A stretch of 64,000 nt of DNA from Cochliopodium minus (lineage: Eukaryota > Discosea > Himatismenida > Cochliopodiidae), in contig JAMYWO010000035.1 in NCBI GenBank assembly GCA_024220525.1, forward strand, positions 159,593 to 223,592, written 5' to 3'. Made by a program: the position numbers and the translations under genes. The notes beneath the pieces were generated by a model, which had not been told where the DNA came from, searched no databases, and saw only the letters and a list, made by a program, of their open reading frames with translations. Of this stretch, positions 11,505-24,231 are shown piece by piece (the first letter of the stretch is position 1; each line of letters opens with the position of its first letter).

Positions 11505-12503
11505 TTTAGGGCGAGCATCAAACAAGAGCAAACGTTCAGAATCCAAATTAGATCGAGAAGGATAGGCAGTACGAATGGCATCAATCATTTTCTCGTCTTC
11601 CTTATTACGAGAACCAGTGATCCCCACGTTGGGTTGAGAAGCTCTGGTGAGGGAAGAATGGTTCTTGTGGATGTAACAGAGAATTGGGATTCTGCACTTC
11701 GACCTGAAAGCTCCCACACTTTCCAAAAGTTTGTCGCTCACCGAAGAAGGAACGCAAAGAAGCTAAAAAAAAAAAATTTTAAAAAAACAAAAAGTTCAAT
11801 TTTGGATGTTTTTATATTTTTTTAAAAAAAAATATTTTTAATTTTTATATACTTTTAAAAAAATATTTTTAATTTTTATATATTTTTCTTTCTTACATTT
11901 TTTTTTGTTTAAAAAATATTTTATATTTTCTTTCTGATTTTTTAATTTGATAATTTTAATTTTTATTAAAATAATTCGTCGCTTTAAACTATCATTCTTT
12001 ATTTTTTGCTCCATAATTATTTAAATCATCATTCATTATTTAAATTATTTTTTTGATTTTGACTATTTTCGAAATATTTGATTAAAAATTATTTATTCAT
12101 TTCTTAAAAAAAATTATTTATTCATTTCTTATTTTTTTTATTAAAAGTTTTTTAAAATTATTTTTTGTATTATTTCATCATTATTTTTTATTAAAAAATT
12201 ATTTTTTTTTTATGAAATTTTTTTACTGAAGGATAAGTCTCACAAAACTGGAACTTGTGGTTCAAAAGAGACAGTCTCCAAAGAGGATCAACTTTGGAAT
12301 ACTCTGTGACAATCTTCAACTGCCTCTTATACTCCCTCGTAGCATTATAAACTGCCCATCCGTCCTCTTCAAAAGAACTTACTTTCTCAAAAGATCTATT
12401 TTTTTAAAAAATTTCAAATAAAATTAAATTATAATCAAAAATAAAAATTTTTTAAAAAATTAAATTATGTCAGAAAATTCAAAGAAATAAAAAATAAAAA
12501 ATG

Positions 12504-12537
<34 letters not shown>

Positions 12538-14217
12538 TTGGATAAAAATAAAAATGAATTAAAATTAAAAAATTAAACATCTTTAAACAAAAAATATAAA
12601 TAAAAATTAAAAATAATAAAAAATAAAAAATAAAAAAAAATAAAAAATAAAAAATAAAAAATAAAAAATAAAAAATAAAAATAAATAAAAATTATTTAAA
12701 TAAATAATTTCAAAAAAACCTTTGAAAAGCCCAAAACTGCAAACTAGATTTGACGTGGACCTTGTTCTTGATGTCCTTCATGATCTTCTTACAGAATTCC
12801 GAATTTTTGGCGATGGAGGAGAGTTTGTAGGTGGTCATGTCCTTGCACAGGATCTCGAAGGAGTACTTGTGCTCCATCTTCTTGGAGAGATTCTTCTTTT
12901 TGAAATCTATTTTAGAGATGAATTGGTGCGGTATTTTGGTTCTTGTAAATACATATGGACTGTATTGAAAAAAAAAATGTAAAAATTTTTTAAAAAAATA
13001 AAAAATTGATAAAAATAAATTAAACAAGTCAATGTGTAAAATAAAAAATTGAAAAATTAAAATATAACAAATAAATTTTTAAATTTAAAAATTGACAAAA
13101 ATAAAAAACACAAAATAACAAAATGAAATGAAATAATAAATGTTATGAAACAAAAAATAATTGAAAATAAATGAAAACAAAAATGGGAAATATTAAAAAA
13201 AATAAAAAAATAAAAAATGAATAAATAAAAAAAATAAAAAAATAAAAAATAAAATAAAAAATAAAAAATAAAAAATAAATAAAAAAAATTGAAAAATAAT
13301 AAAAATGAAAAAACCTCATGAACTCAGAATCTTCATTAATACTCTCATCAGAGTTGGGCTGTTTCTTTTGAGATTTTCTTTTGTGTGATTTGTTGTCGAT
13401 TGGGACGATGTGGATAAACCCACTGGTGATTTGCAACTTGGAGACGCACCAGTAGTTTGTTTTCGTCCACTTAAGGTCTTCGTACTCTGACTCGAGCTTC
13501 TCTCCTTGTTCGAAAATATCAACTGTTTTGACTGAAGTCTTGTTTTCTTCCTCTTCTTTTAATTTTGGGAAATATTGTACAACTAAAAATATTTTAAAAG
13601 AAAAGAAAAAGAAAATTAAATTTATCAGAAAAATAAAAACAAAATAAGATAATATAAAAATTTCAAAAAAATCTTTTTCTGAATATAACAAAAATTAATT
13701 TTAAAAACAAAATTAAATCATAAATGAAAAAAAAAATAAAAATAAAGATGAAAAATAATCAAATTTATATTAAAATTTTATCGATTAAATTAAATCATTT
13801 TAATATTTTAAAAATTTTATATAAAGTAGATTATTTGTTACATTTTGGACTTTCTTTGACATCTCTGATCTCAACTTTCTCAAACTTGTCAGTGGACTTC
13901 TCAAAAAGGTCAGATTTTTCATCAGAAGAAAGATCATCCTCACTACGGCTAGACCCCAAAGAATTACGCAAGCCGAGAGCAAGACGTTTACGATGATTGA
14001 TCAACTCAGGTCTTTTCATGAACGGAACGTTTTCTTTGTATTCAAAGTTGATTTCGGTATCGCTTTTGTTGTTGCTGCTCTCGCTGTTATCGCTTTTGTT
14101 GCTTTCGCTGTTGTCGTTGTCTTCGCTGTTGCTTTCGTTCTCGTTGTTGGTGTTGCATTTCTCGTTCTCGTTGCTGTTGTTTAATTGTTCTCTTTCCTCG
14201 CTTCCGTTAAAAAGCAT
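11505..14217 (-). CDS. myotubularin-related protein, 5' half (GRAM and start of phosphatase domain)
   Basis: Five exons (about 14217-13842, 13582-13315, 12959-12720, 12395-12227, 11762-11505) give about 437 residues. The ATG at 14217 opens an Asn/Ser/Glu-rich tail. A PH-GRAM domain follows (KTNYWCVSKLQITSGFIHIV). Then comes the first part of the myotubularin phosphatase: TYPSLLCVPSSVSDKLL, FRSKCRIPILCYIH, SRASQPNV-like wording, NKEDEKMI and LLLFDARPK. The last exon ends in phase 0 at LLLFDARPK, where the family continues with VNAIAN. That next exon is missing: beyond the donor at 11504 come only repeats and the N at 11334. A myotubularin 3' half starting with exactly that residue run lies at 62171-63651. 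Myotubularins dephosphorylate PI3P and PI(3,5)P2 on endosomes. Confidence 0.85.
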
Positions 14218-14405
14218 CACTTTTTATTTTTTTTATTATTCAAAGAAAATATAAAGGATGAAAATTCGAATTGGAACTTGTGACATCAATTTTTTGGTGT
14301 GCGCACATAAAAAGTTTTTATTAATGAGATTTAAGGAAATTATATTTATCTTTTGTATTGAATACACAACGAATCTCATAATTTTATGGATTAAAGCATT
14401 TTTGT

Positions 14406-15194
14406 TTATATTGAATTCAAATAAATAAATAAATTTTTAAATTGGAAAAGATAATAATATGCTTTAAAAACAAATAATTCAATGAAATAATTAAAGATAT
14501 TTGATATTGTATTAGATTTGCTTTTTTTACAATTGATGGTTGATTTGAAATTTTCGATATATCCTCTTATGATTTGTATTTGTGAATATAAATCCTCCTT
14601 CTCGATGGATTCTTTGATCATCTTGACCACATCATTAACCTTATTCCTAATCTGGAAGGAATTCTCAATCAATTTGAATAATTGCATGGATACCTCAGAT
14701 TGATTGATATATTCGATACTGCAGAAGATGATGCTTAAAATCTGCTGATATATATCTTTGTTGGTAACATTTTTGACCTTGGAGCTCTTATTCTTGGCCA
14801 ATTGAGCAAGATCCTTCAACTTGCTGATGATCAACTTCTTCTTCTCAAGATCTTCAAAATCAGGATCGTACAATTTGATGTTGATGAAGAGCAATTGCAT
14901 ATCAGATACTACATTCTTCATATCGTTCATCATCACATCATTATCCTTGCTATTGCTCAAGATATAATTGTTGCAATTATTCTCCATCACTTTGATTTTG
15001 TACAGTATTTTTGAAAAGGAGGAATATTGTGCTATCAAATCTTGTGTATTATCAAAGAATCCATTCAACGAAAGAAAATAATCAAATATTTCCTGTTTAT
15101 TCTTATTTTTATTGGTATTGGAGTCAAATGAATCCAAAAACTCTATTATCCTATCCAACAATTCTGATATAATCTCATTCTTATTTTCCTCCAT
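14406..15194 (-). CDS. helical protein of unknown function
   Basis: This single open frame of about 262 residues runs from the ATG at 15194. It is rich in Asn, Ile, Lys and Asp and predicted mostly helical from its spacing, with several amphipathic heptad-like stretches (ISKLKDLAQLAKNKSS, VKMIKESIEKEDLYSQIQ). There is no signal peptide. A hydrophobic C-terminal tail (YYYLFQFKNLFIYLN) could be a weak tail anchor, or read-through into intron if the true 3' end is spliced. I do not recognise a family. The ~185-bp gap to the myotubularin gene suggests head-to-tail minus-strand neighbours. Confidence 0.55.
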   Translation of the reverse strand: MEENKNEIISELLDRIIEFLDSFDSNTNKNKNKQEIFDYFLSLNGFFDNTQDLIAQYSSFSKILYKIKVMENNCNNYILSNSKDNDVMMNDMKNVVSDMQLLFINIKLYDPDFEDLEKKKLIISKLKDLAQLAKNKSSKVKNVTNKDIYQQILSIIFCSIEYINQSEVSMQLFKLIENSFQIRNKVNDVVKMIKESIEKEDLYSQIQIIRGYIENFKSTINCKKSKSNTISNIFNYFIELFVFKAYYYLFQFKNLFIYLNSI

Positions 15195-15611
15195 CCAAAA
15201 TTCCAAAAATTTTACTGTATATTTTTTTTTTTTAGCTGTGTACCAAATCAAAGAAAGATATTTTTTTATTTTTTTATTATTTTTCAACAAAAATCAAAAA
15301 TATAAATAAAAAAAAAAAATTTTGTTGAGAAATATTTCAATCATTTGAAACAAACACTTTGGATTCAACAATTAAATTCAGAATTCATTAAGTGTTTGGT
15401 TCAAAGAAAAAAAAAAAAAAGGGAATTTCAAAAAAAATTGACTTTGATAAATATTTTGAATAACAAATTGGAAGATACCTTTTTCAAAATAAACTTGATT
15501 TTTCATTAAACAATCTAAGAACTAAAAATATCAAAAAAATAAAATATTCTGCAGTAATACTTGATTAATTCTCATTCAAACAAATTTCTTCATAAATAAC
15601 TTGATAAATTT

Positions 15612-16499
15612 TTATTTTTTCCCTTGTTGAGGATCATTGACACTGATTTGTTCATCATTGATCTTATTATTTACATTATCAAGAATGACTTTGTTCTCTT
15701 TATTCTCATTGGTGATCTTTTTGCTTGTGGATTCAATATCATTGTCCATATTCGTCGAATCTTTATATTTCCTCTTTAATTTTTGTTTATAAGAAGATGA
15801 GCTATTTTTCGAAGATTCAATCAACATCTTCTTCAAAACATTTTCTTCTATATTTTCTCCTTTCTTTATAACTTTTTCTAAATTATTTATTTTGTTGATA
15901 TCTAATGTGGGTGTATCATTGTTCTTTATTGCATGGATGATCTGGTTGGATTGTTCGTTTATTTTATCATACACGTTGGCCTGTTCGAAATCTTCCATTT
16001 CGCAGGGATCATTCTTGATCAGTATCCTAGATTTTCTGTATAGATTGAGATTATCAAGATTTGTGGTTTTCCATTTCTCAAATTCTTCTTTCTTCTTTGG
16101 ATCTTATTGATTTTTTTTGATTATATAAATAATTTTTGTGAAATAAAATAAATAAAATAAAAAGCAAAATGATAATAAGGAAAGTTTCTGATACAATGTG
16201 ATAAAATAAGGTAAATATATATATATATTTTGAGGAATATTATTGCCATTTATCAATATCATTATAATTTATAAAATAACTTTAATAAATCAATAATATA
16301 GAATAATAAAGATAGATAACTTGTGATATAACATCTTATTCAATATCATTCAATACTATTCAACAATAATCAATCTTACAAAAAAAAAATTACCAATTTT
16401 AAGCTCTTTTGTTTCAGATAATGTATATCTTTCCAATGTCATTGGTATTTTAGATACTATTTTGATAGTTGGAGATGCATGTCTTTGTTTATTTTTCAT
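15612..16499 (-). CDS. lysine- and asparagine-rich protein of unknown function
   Basis: Two exons (16499-16394 and 16102-15612) join in phase 1 to 198 residues. The N-terminal ~75 residues look conserved in style: a KIVSKIPMTLERYTLSE segment, then DPKKKEEFEKWKTTNLDNL and NLYRKSRILIKNDPCE. The rest is a low-complexity hydrophilic tail with a basic patch (KQKLKRKYK) that could be a nuclear localisation signal. A nuclear role is possible but not demonstrated. No family is recognised. Confidence 0.6.
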
Positions 16500-16564
16500 T
16501 TTTTTTTTTGAAATTTAATTTTTAGAGGAAAAATTTTACGCAACTTTTTTCAAAATTTTTATTA

Positions 16565-16840
16565 TTACATTGCTAAATCTATTATCCTATCTAATTCCAT
16601 TTTATTATTTTCATATTCCACCGTTTCTTTGTTTTTTGGAGGTGTAACAAAATCTTTTTCTTTTTTATTTTTTTTGAAATTTTTTTTTGGATTATTTGTT
16701 ATTATCCTATTGATGATAGATGATTTTTTTTTATACCTTTTTTTTGGTTTGTATTCATAATTGATGATACTCTTGGATAAGTATCCTTTCTTTAAATTTT
16801 TTTTATTATATTTTTTCTTAAATAACGGTATTATTTATTT
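16565..16840 (-). CDS. terminal exon of a small lysine-rich protein (start not found)
   Basis: An open frame without its own ATG runs on the minus strand to a TAA at 16567-16565. It contains KKGYLSKSIINYEYKPKK, FVTPPKNKETVEYE and ends LDRIIDLAM. It needs an upstream exon with a phase-0 junction. One speculative option is an ATG immediately followed by a donor near 17075. It lies 66 bp downstream of the start of the previous gene and is separate from it. Function unknown. Confidence 0.35.
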
Positions 16841-17352
16841 TGAATTTATTTCAGCTAAAAATAAATCAACTAACAAAAATATATGCAAAAACAAAAAAGT
16901 TTGACTAGAAATGACATTATTATTTGAGTTAATTCATTGAATTGGTAGTTTAAAATTTCGTATATAAATTTTTTTTAATGCTAAATAAAAAAATAATGTT
17001 TTAAAAAAATTAAAATACAAACAAGGTGTATATAAAAGAATAATAAATCTTCATAAATTGTTTTCTTTCACCATCTTTGGTTTAATGGGAAACAAATGAT
17101 TGTAAATTAATGGGGCGAAATGTTATTGTCAAAGTTGAGTATTAGTTACAATCACAATGAAAAGAATACGAAAAGTATGGTTTATCAACAACAGAGTTCA
17201 AATTGTCATTTTTTGCTTTTCTTTATTCGGGAAATAGTCAAAAAAATATTTGAATGTTAAGAGAAGAAAGGAAGGCAAATATTCAATTTCTGTCCAAAAA
17301 AAAAAAAAGATATTTTAATTGAATTAATTTCATTTCTTTAAAAATGAAGATT
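16841..17352. other. AT-rich stretch without a clear gene
   Basis: I find no convincing exon on either strand. It may hold the missing 5' part of the lysine-rich gene and the 3' UTR of the F-box/MORN gene. Confidence 0.3.
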
Positions 17353-19887
17353 TCAATTTTCATGATTTCTATTATTAGTTTTTCTGAGTTCTATGGGGAC
17401 TAAATCATGGTACTTGGTACTTGGCTCTACCAAATTGTCAAAGTTGGAGGAATAGTCTTTCCCTTCCTCAAAGCAGGTACACTTCAACTCTACAGCGCAA
17501 TCACAAAAGAAAGCATAAGAAATGGCTGGTTTTTCAACAATATTGTGTCCTTTGTGGCAAATCTACAAAAAAAAATATTAAAATAAATTAAAATAAAATA
17601 AATAAAATATATGTAAAAAATGGATGAAATTTTTACCTTTATACATGATTGACAAACACCCATTCCCTTATCTGAATTTTTTTAATTTATTTTAAAAAAA
17701 TTTGTATTTTGGTTTTTTTTTTATTTTACCTTCAGTAATGTCACAAGTGATACAAAAGTAGTAATGTTGGGCATAAAAATTTTTCTTAGTGTATTGTCTT
17801 GTACTTTGTTTTTTTTTTCATACAAATAAAAGTAAAATAAAATAAAGTAAAATGAAATGAAATAAAATAAAATGAAATAAATTTGGTTTTTTTTACCACC
17901 AGTTGTTTTGGAAACATTTTTTAATGCTTGGATTCAATCTCTCTGCGTAAATTTCGTGGGGATCAACAACTTCTCCATTTTTGAAGTTTGCCTTGAAACT
18001 GTGGCCACTTGGGTCTTCAATAGTGACCAATCCACTCAAAGTTCCTTCACCTTTTTTTAAATTCAAAAAATATCAAAAATTAAATAAAAAAAATTTACTT
18101 ATTTTAAAAAAAAAAAAATTAAAAATTCATTTATTTTATTAAAAAAATTTTACTTCCTCTGAATCCAGATAAACTGTAATTTGTGTCTCCGACATACTTT
18201 CCCATTCCTGACATTCCCTTTTATTAAAAAAATTTTTTAAATTTTTTAAACTTTATTGTTCACAAAAATTTATGAAGTTTTTAAAGGAAAAAGTTTTTTT
18301 TTACCATTCTTTGATTAAGAAAAAAAAAAAAATAAAAATTTTTTATTAGAATAATTTTTATTTGTGATATAAATACCTGCTGAACTCTCCTTCATAATAT
18401 CCTCCCTAAAAATTAAGAAAATTTATTATTTAAAATGAAATTAAAGTTTAAATAAAAAAATGTACAAAAAATAAAAATAAAAATTTAAATGAAAATTAAT
18501 TTTACCTGATACCACATAAGAACACCATTTTTGCAATCAGAGTTTTCCCAATTATCTGATTTGTAGATACCCTTTAAAAGATAAATTATAAAATTAAAAA
18601 AATAATCGAATATAATATATTTTTTAAAAAAACTTTAAATAAAAATAAATTTATAAAAAAAAACCATTTCAAATGTGAAAGTCCCTTGTCCGTTGAAATA
18701 TCCATTTTTAAATTCTCCTTCATATGTAGAAAAGGTGTTCATCAAAAAGCCTTGAATAAAATTTGGAACAAAAAAATTTGAAAATTAATAATTAAAAAAA
18801 AAATTTAAAAATTAATTAAAAAATTTAAAAAAAATTTAAAAAAATTTTAAAAAATTTGAAAAACATAATTTTTTTAGTAAATTTTGCCTTTGAGAGGACT
18901 TTTGGTGGAAGGCTCAAAGTACCCACAGTATTCCTTTATGATGAATTTTGATTCTTCTTCATCACTGTCGTCATCAGAGTCACTATCATACTTTTTTATA
19001 TCTTCTCCATCCTTCAAAATGATTACGTATTCTCCATTAACATCTTTGGTTAAAGACCTTTTAAAAAAAAAATTGTTTAATTGATTATTTTTTTATTTTT
19101 ATTTTATTTTTTAATTTTACCACATGGTGTAAGTTCCTTCACTTGTATATGGAGTCAAAGTTCCTTTCACTACAATGTCTTTTATTTTCTTTATCTTTTC
19201 GACTTTCTTTATCATTGCGAATTTTTCTGAAATAAAATTAAATAAAAATTTAAATTTTATTAATTTCACTGAATTTTATAAATGAAATTTTCTTTTGAGA
19301 ATTTGTATAATACAAATGATTGATAATCAATATTTACAGCATATACATATGATAATATCATAATGATCAATTATTATAGTATCTTATGTTAAGATATAAA
19401 AATTGATCCAAATTATATTGAACCAACAAACTTCAATATCATTAAAATTTTATAGGTATTCCCAAATATGGCATCATGCCAAATTATATGCTCAGATTTT
19501 CTCAAAATTTTCAATTATATATATTTTTTTCTTTTCAAATATGAGGAAATTATTCTTCATATTTTTTTACCTGGTCCATCAAGATCTTTTGTTGGAGCAA
19601 CTACCTTGGATATATGAAATAATTTCCAAGGATTTTCCAAATGCTTTTCTGAATATTCTAACAACTTTATAATCTTTTCATTTTCTTCAGATTTGACATT
19701 CTTCTTCCATATTTCTTTTGGTTTGCATAACTTGAAGAATAAAGGGTTGTATGATGTATTATGAACTCAAATATATATTTTTTTTTACTTTGTTAAAATT
19801 TTTATCAACACATGACATTGCTCTGAGAGAATCGCAGTCCATATTAGAAATTATAATTTTCCATAAATTGTTTATCAATACTGACAT
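17353..19887 (-). CDS. F-box / MORN-repeat / UBR-box zinc finger protein (FBXO11-like E3 adaptor)
   Basis: About 13 exons are read from the ATG at 19887 to TGA at 17355-17353. The N-terminus is an F-box (LWKIIISNMDCDSLRAMSC) for Skp1 binding. The middle has an acidic Asp/Ser stretch and MORN-type repeats (TYEGEFKNGYFNGQGTF; GGYYEGEF continuing into MSGMGKYVGD). The C-terminus is a UBR-type zinc finger with CITC, CQSCIKICHKGHNI and FFCDC, strikingly like the one in FBXO11. FBXO11 is a substrate adaptor of SCF ubiquitin ligases but has a beta-helix where this protein has MORN repeats. The MORN reading frame is restored only by a 4-nt microexon at 18308-18305. The intron after the acidic exon starts with GC (18887). 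Expected location is cytosol or nucleus. Confidence 0.82.
18305..18308 (-). other. 4-nt microexon (AATG) in the F-box/MORN gene
   Basis: On the minus strand AG precedes and GTAAAA follows the four bases AATG. The upstream exon ends in phase 2 and the downstream exon begins in phase 0. Inclusion gives a textbook MORN unit, YEGEFSRMGMSGMGKYVG; skipping shifts the frame. Confidence 0.65.
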
Positions 19888-19972
19888 ATTTTATTCTTTT
19901 CAATTTTATTTTTTTTATTTTTTTTATTCAAGAATTCTATTAATCTATTTTTTTTTTGATTCATCCATATAC

Positions 19973-21356
19973 TTATAAATGAGATTTTTGGTGTTTTTGA
20001 ATAATTTGGTAAACTTCTTGTGCACAACCATGAGAAAGGGTAATCCCACTTCCAGAATGACCATAATTATGAACGACAATCTTGTCACTAACAATCTCAC
20101 TTTCCAATCTGACACCATTCTTTCTGTAAGGCCTGACACCTATCCAATACCCAATAATCTTTCCTTCTTTCAAAGAAGGAATCAATTTTTCTGCCTTTTC
20201 TTTGATAAATTCAAACTCTTTTAATGTTTTTTCATTGAGTTCTGTGTTGGTTTCTCCTATCTTCGTTTAAAAAAAAAAAGAAATACTTTAAAAAAAAATT
20301 TAAAGAAATTTTTTTATACTTGAAAAACAGTTCCCACAACTAAAATTTTGTTTTAAAAATGAACGTAAAATTTAATTTTTTTTTTATTTATTAAACCTTG
20401 TATTCCGTTTCTTCTTGGAATAAGATGAATATAATAATCACTTTTTTCGTCTTCTGCATAATAAGCATCTTTTACATTAGGAACATAATATTTTATTGTC
20501 ATTCCTGAATAAAAAAAAAGAAATAAAAAAATAATCTGCTTATTCTTCCTTATTTTTAATAAAAACTTTAAAACCTCTTGAACCAACAACGTTTTCATCA
20601 TTGCATAACTTATTAGCACCCATACCACTACAATTCAAGATAAATTTGACATCTAAAAAATATTAAAAAAAAAGTTTTATTTTTTATATTATATTTTTTT
20701 TACCCTTTAATAAATCATTTTTATTTTGAGAAATCCAATGTTTAATATCAACTTTTATCTCCTCCATCTTAATAAAATATCTTCCTTGATACTCCAACAA
20801 TTTTTTGTTCAAAAAAGGGAAATAGTATGACATATCACATGTGGGCAAATGAGTTTTCCACCAATACTCAAAATCAGTATTCACATCCAAAGGTGTTTTC
20901 AGTTCTTTTCTTTTCGTTCCGTGTTGAAACGGAACCACTTTTGACCATTCTGGTATTTTTTGCTCATCTTTAAAGAATTCATAAAGATCTACCTTTTCTA
21001 TACCTGATCCTTCTTCTTTTCTTTTTTTTTTTATTAAAATTTTTTTTTTATTTGAAATTTCATTGAGATTTTTTTTTTTTACTCATGTATTTCAAATTCC
21101 TTCAATGAATCATCAAACCATTTCTTCATTCTATCATCATTTAAGAATGCGGGCTCCTAATTTAATTTGAATATCCTTTTTATTCATTATATTTGAAGGG
21201 AAAGCTTACAATTAGGGCTGCTGGTCCATCTGATGTTGTCAAGGGAGAGATTTTGGAAGATATTATTGTTAATTTTATCTTTGGATCTTTCAACAATCTC
21301 AATGCACAAGATATTCCTATTATACCAAATCCTATTATTACTATATGTTCACTCAT
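19973..21356 (-). CDS. D-amino-acid / D-aspartate oxidase, peroxisomal
   Basis: Roughly seven exons from the ATG at 21356 (MSEHIVIIGFGIIGISCALR) to TAA at 19973. Visible DAO landmarks are the FAD-binding GxGxxG at the N-terminus, a second FAD-contact segment (FILNCSGMGANKL), the substrate-arginine region GVRPYRKNGVRLE, and the C-terminal NYGHSGSGITLSHGCA. The protein ends in KSHL, a PTS1-type signal with the same last three residues as mammalian D-amino-acid oxidase, so import into peroxisomes is expected. The enzyme oxidatively deaminates D-amino acids to keto acids, ammonia and H2O2. Which substrate class it prefers cannot be told. An upstream in-frame codon is not an ATG. It is divergent from the F-box gene at 21579, with 222 bp between them. 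Confidence 0.88.
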
Positions 21357-21578
21357 TTTGTGATTTTCTCTCAATTTTTTTTTTTCTAAATTGGAAATGT
21401 TAATCCTTCAAAAAATATTTCTATGAAAAAGCATCTAAATTTTTTTCAAGAAATCAATAAAGAAAATGAAACCACTAAAATTTTTGAAACAATAACATTT
21501 GAAATTGATTTATTGATAAATAAATTTATTTTTTATTTTTATAATTGCGCAAATTTAAATAAAAATAAAAAAAAAAAG

Positions 21579-24091
21579 ATGAAAAAAATAACTCCAAAAA
21601 ATATAGCCAGAGCAAAAAAAGAATATTTTTCTGATGAATCTGAATCTGAATCTGTATCTGAAGAATATTATGAAAAAAAATCAAAAAAAGGAAGAACAAA
21701 AAAAGAAATAGAGAAAAAGATAGATGTGAATAGAATTATTGACCATTTTAACAATAGTTTTTCGAGATTAGAGGGGAAAGTTTCCAAAATAAAAAAGATT
21801 TTTTATCCATCAAATGAAACACCAATACAATTGGGGAGTTCAATCTCTCTTTTCCATTTGCCCAAAGTGATTCAAAAATATCTCCTCAAATTCTTATCAA
21901 ATGAATCACTTGCAGCATTCGGAATGACATGCAAAACATTGGGTAAATTGATCTTGCTCAATCTTGAAGAAACAAGAGCAAATCTCCTCGATAAAACCAT
22001 CAAATTATTTGAGAAAAGCAGAAATTCAGAAAATCAAGTTTTGAGGAAATTAATAGATCAATCAAATGAAGAAATGTCTCAATTTGAGATAAATTTATCT
22101 TCAATAATTATTTGCTCAAAATATTATTCTTCAATCCCCAAAGAATTAAAAGATCTCCTTTCTTTGCAATCAATAGAAGTCGCTGATAGATATTCTATGG
22201 AATTAAAGGTTCTGTTCTCATCGAAAGAAGGACCTTATGTGGATGTTCCAATAATGATGGAGTATGAAATAAGATGTAATAAACTCTATCCATTCAGTGA
22301 TGTAGAAAAAAAAGTTCCAAACATAAAAAATAATCACAAAATAGATAAGTCAGAAAAATTTAATTTTTTAATTTATTCAAAAAAAAAAAAAAAATAATTA
22401 ATTCTTTACTTTAAAATTTTAACAGTTTGTGCTTGTATGACAAGCATGGTGGTAATTCTGTTAACTTTTCTTCGGTTACAATAATCGGACAACTCCTCTC
22501 TCTCTTTCCGAGTGCTCTCAAAAACGAGAATTTGATCGATTTTCTGTATGATAACAAAGACCAAGAGTTTGTTTGCAGAACCTTCTTGTCGGAGTTGTCC
22601 GAACATCCTTCTTTTTCCCAACTTTCTCTTTCTCAGCTCATTTTCCAATTAAACTCCAAAGTGTTTGAGCAGAAAAGGAAAGACCTTCACATTGAGAACA
22701 CTCCTCTAGAAGAACCAAATAAAAAGTAAATTTATTTTATTTTTTATTTTTTATTTTTTATTTTTTATTTTTTTTTTATTCCTAACAACTCTCTTAAAAA
22801 TTGTGTTTCATTTATTTTATTATTTATTTTAAAAATAGTTTTTTTTTATTTTAAAAAGAAAGTATTTTGACTCTTTTTTTTTTTTTTGAACATTTCAATT
22901 AAATTTTTTTAAAAAGTGTTGAAAAAGAAAAAAAAATTGAAGAAAGTTCTTCTTATTCTGATGAAAGTGATTCAGAAAATTCTCCCAAAAAAATGTCACC
23001 TAAAAAGAAGGGGTACTATAGAGAGCCTGTTGAAATGGAGAAGAGATATTCTTTCAATTCCATGAGCCTTTTATCATTTGTCTTCAAAAAAATTTATGAT
23101 GAACTCAAAATCAAACTTCCAAAAAAAGAAAGTAAAAAAAAAATAATCAAAATTTTATTTTATTATTTTTTTTGATTTTTTAAATTTTGATTTTTTTTTT
23201 TTGTCTATTATTTTATTTTTATTATTATTCTATTATTATTATTTAAAATTTAAAATTTAAAATTTTTTTCACTAAATTTTATTTGGAGATGGAACTGTTT
23301 CTCTTGGTGAAATAAACGAGCAAGCATGGGAAAAGTATCAATCGTTGGGAATAGAAATACCAATTGGTAAAAAAAAAAAAATTAATATTTTTATTTTTCT
23401 AAAATCTTTTCTTTCACATAAAAAAAAAAAAGACAACTTGGAGAGTGAAGACATGGAAGATTTGATTAATTCTGTGAAAGGAAAACAAATCTTTCAAGAT
23501 CAGCTCCTTAAAATTTTGTTCATTCGTTCTTGCATGAGCGAACATTACCTGCCTAAATCCTTCGTAAAAAATAAAATTTAATTCAAAAAAAAAAAAATAA
23601 TTTGTTTCAAAATAATTTTGTTCCAGTTGTTTTTTTTTTCAAAATTTTTTTAATTTTTTTTTTTGTAAACATAAAAGAAAGGAGTAAATACTATTTATGA
23701 TTACAGGATAAAAGTTCAAGCAAATTATATAACCAAAGACGCGAATTTTTCAACTTTTAAAAAAAGCACCAAATACTCACACAAATCTATTAATTTCCAA
23801 TCTTCAGTAAAAGCGCTTTACGTTTTGACAAAGTTCCCTCAATCTTGTTTTTCTTTGAATTCCCCTTTTCTTCCGATTTTTGACGACACTGTTTCTTTTC
23901 TTAGGGATTATTCTTCTTGGTTGAAAGATATGAAGGAAATGCCCGAAATTGCTTTGAAAGAAAAGTTGCAAAGAGAGGAGAGAAATACGATCAAAAGAGA
24001 AAGGAGAGCTAAAAGATCTGAATCTCCTGGAAGGAAAAGAACTCCCAAAAAAAAACCAGTGGAAAGGAACTATCTCAAACAAGAATATTAA
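21579..24091 (+). CDS. F-box protein with charged SR/KR-rich termini
   Basis: About six exons end at 24091: 21579 to ~22348, 22436-22729, then exons near 22917, 23287, 23433 and 23708. I chose the ATG at 21579 because the open frame upstream of it is simple AT sequence. An acidic Ser/Glu stretch and a basic stretch (KKSKKGRTKKEIEKK) precede an F-box at ~85-125 (ISLFHLPKVIQKYLLKFLSN...LAAFGMTCKTLGKL). The later exons carry no repeat I recognise. The C-terminus is strongly basic (KRERRAKRSESPGRKRTPKK). It is probably an SCF substrate adaptor, perhaps nuclear. The first donor (GTCAGA) is weak, so the junction there is less sure. Confidence 0.65.
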
Positions 24092-24231
24092 TTTCTTTAC
24101 TAATTAATCAAATATTCAAAAGAATTAATAAAAAGAATATTTTTTTAATTTCATTTCTGTTCAAATTAATATCAATTGTGTTGTTTCGAAGAGTCTATTT
24201 TCATCATTTAATCAAAAAAAAAAAAAGCAAA

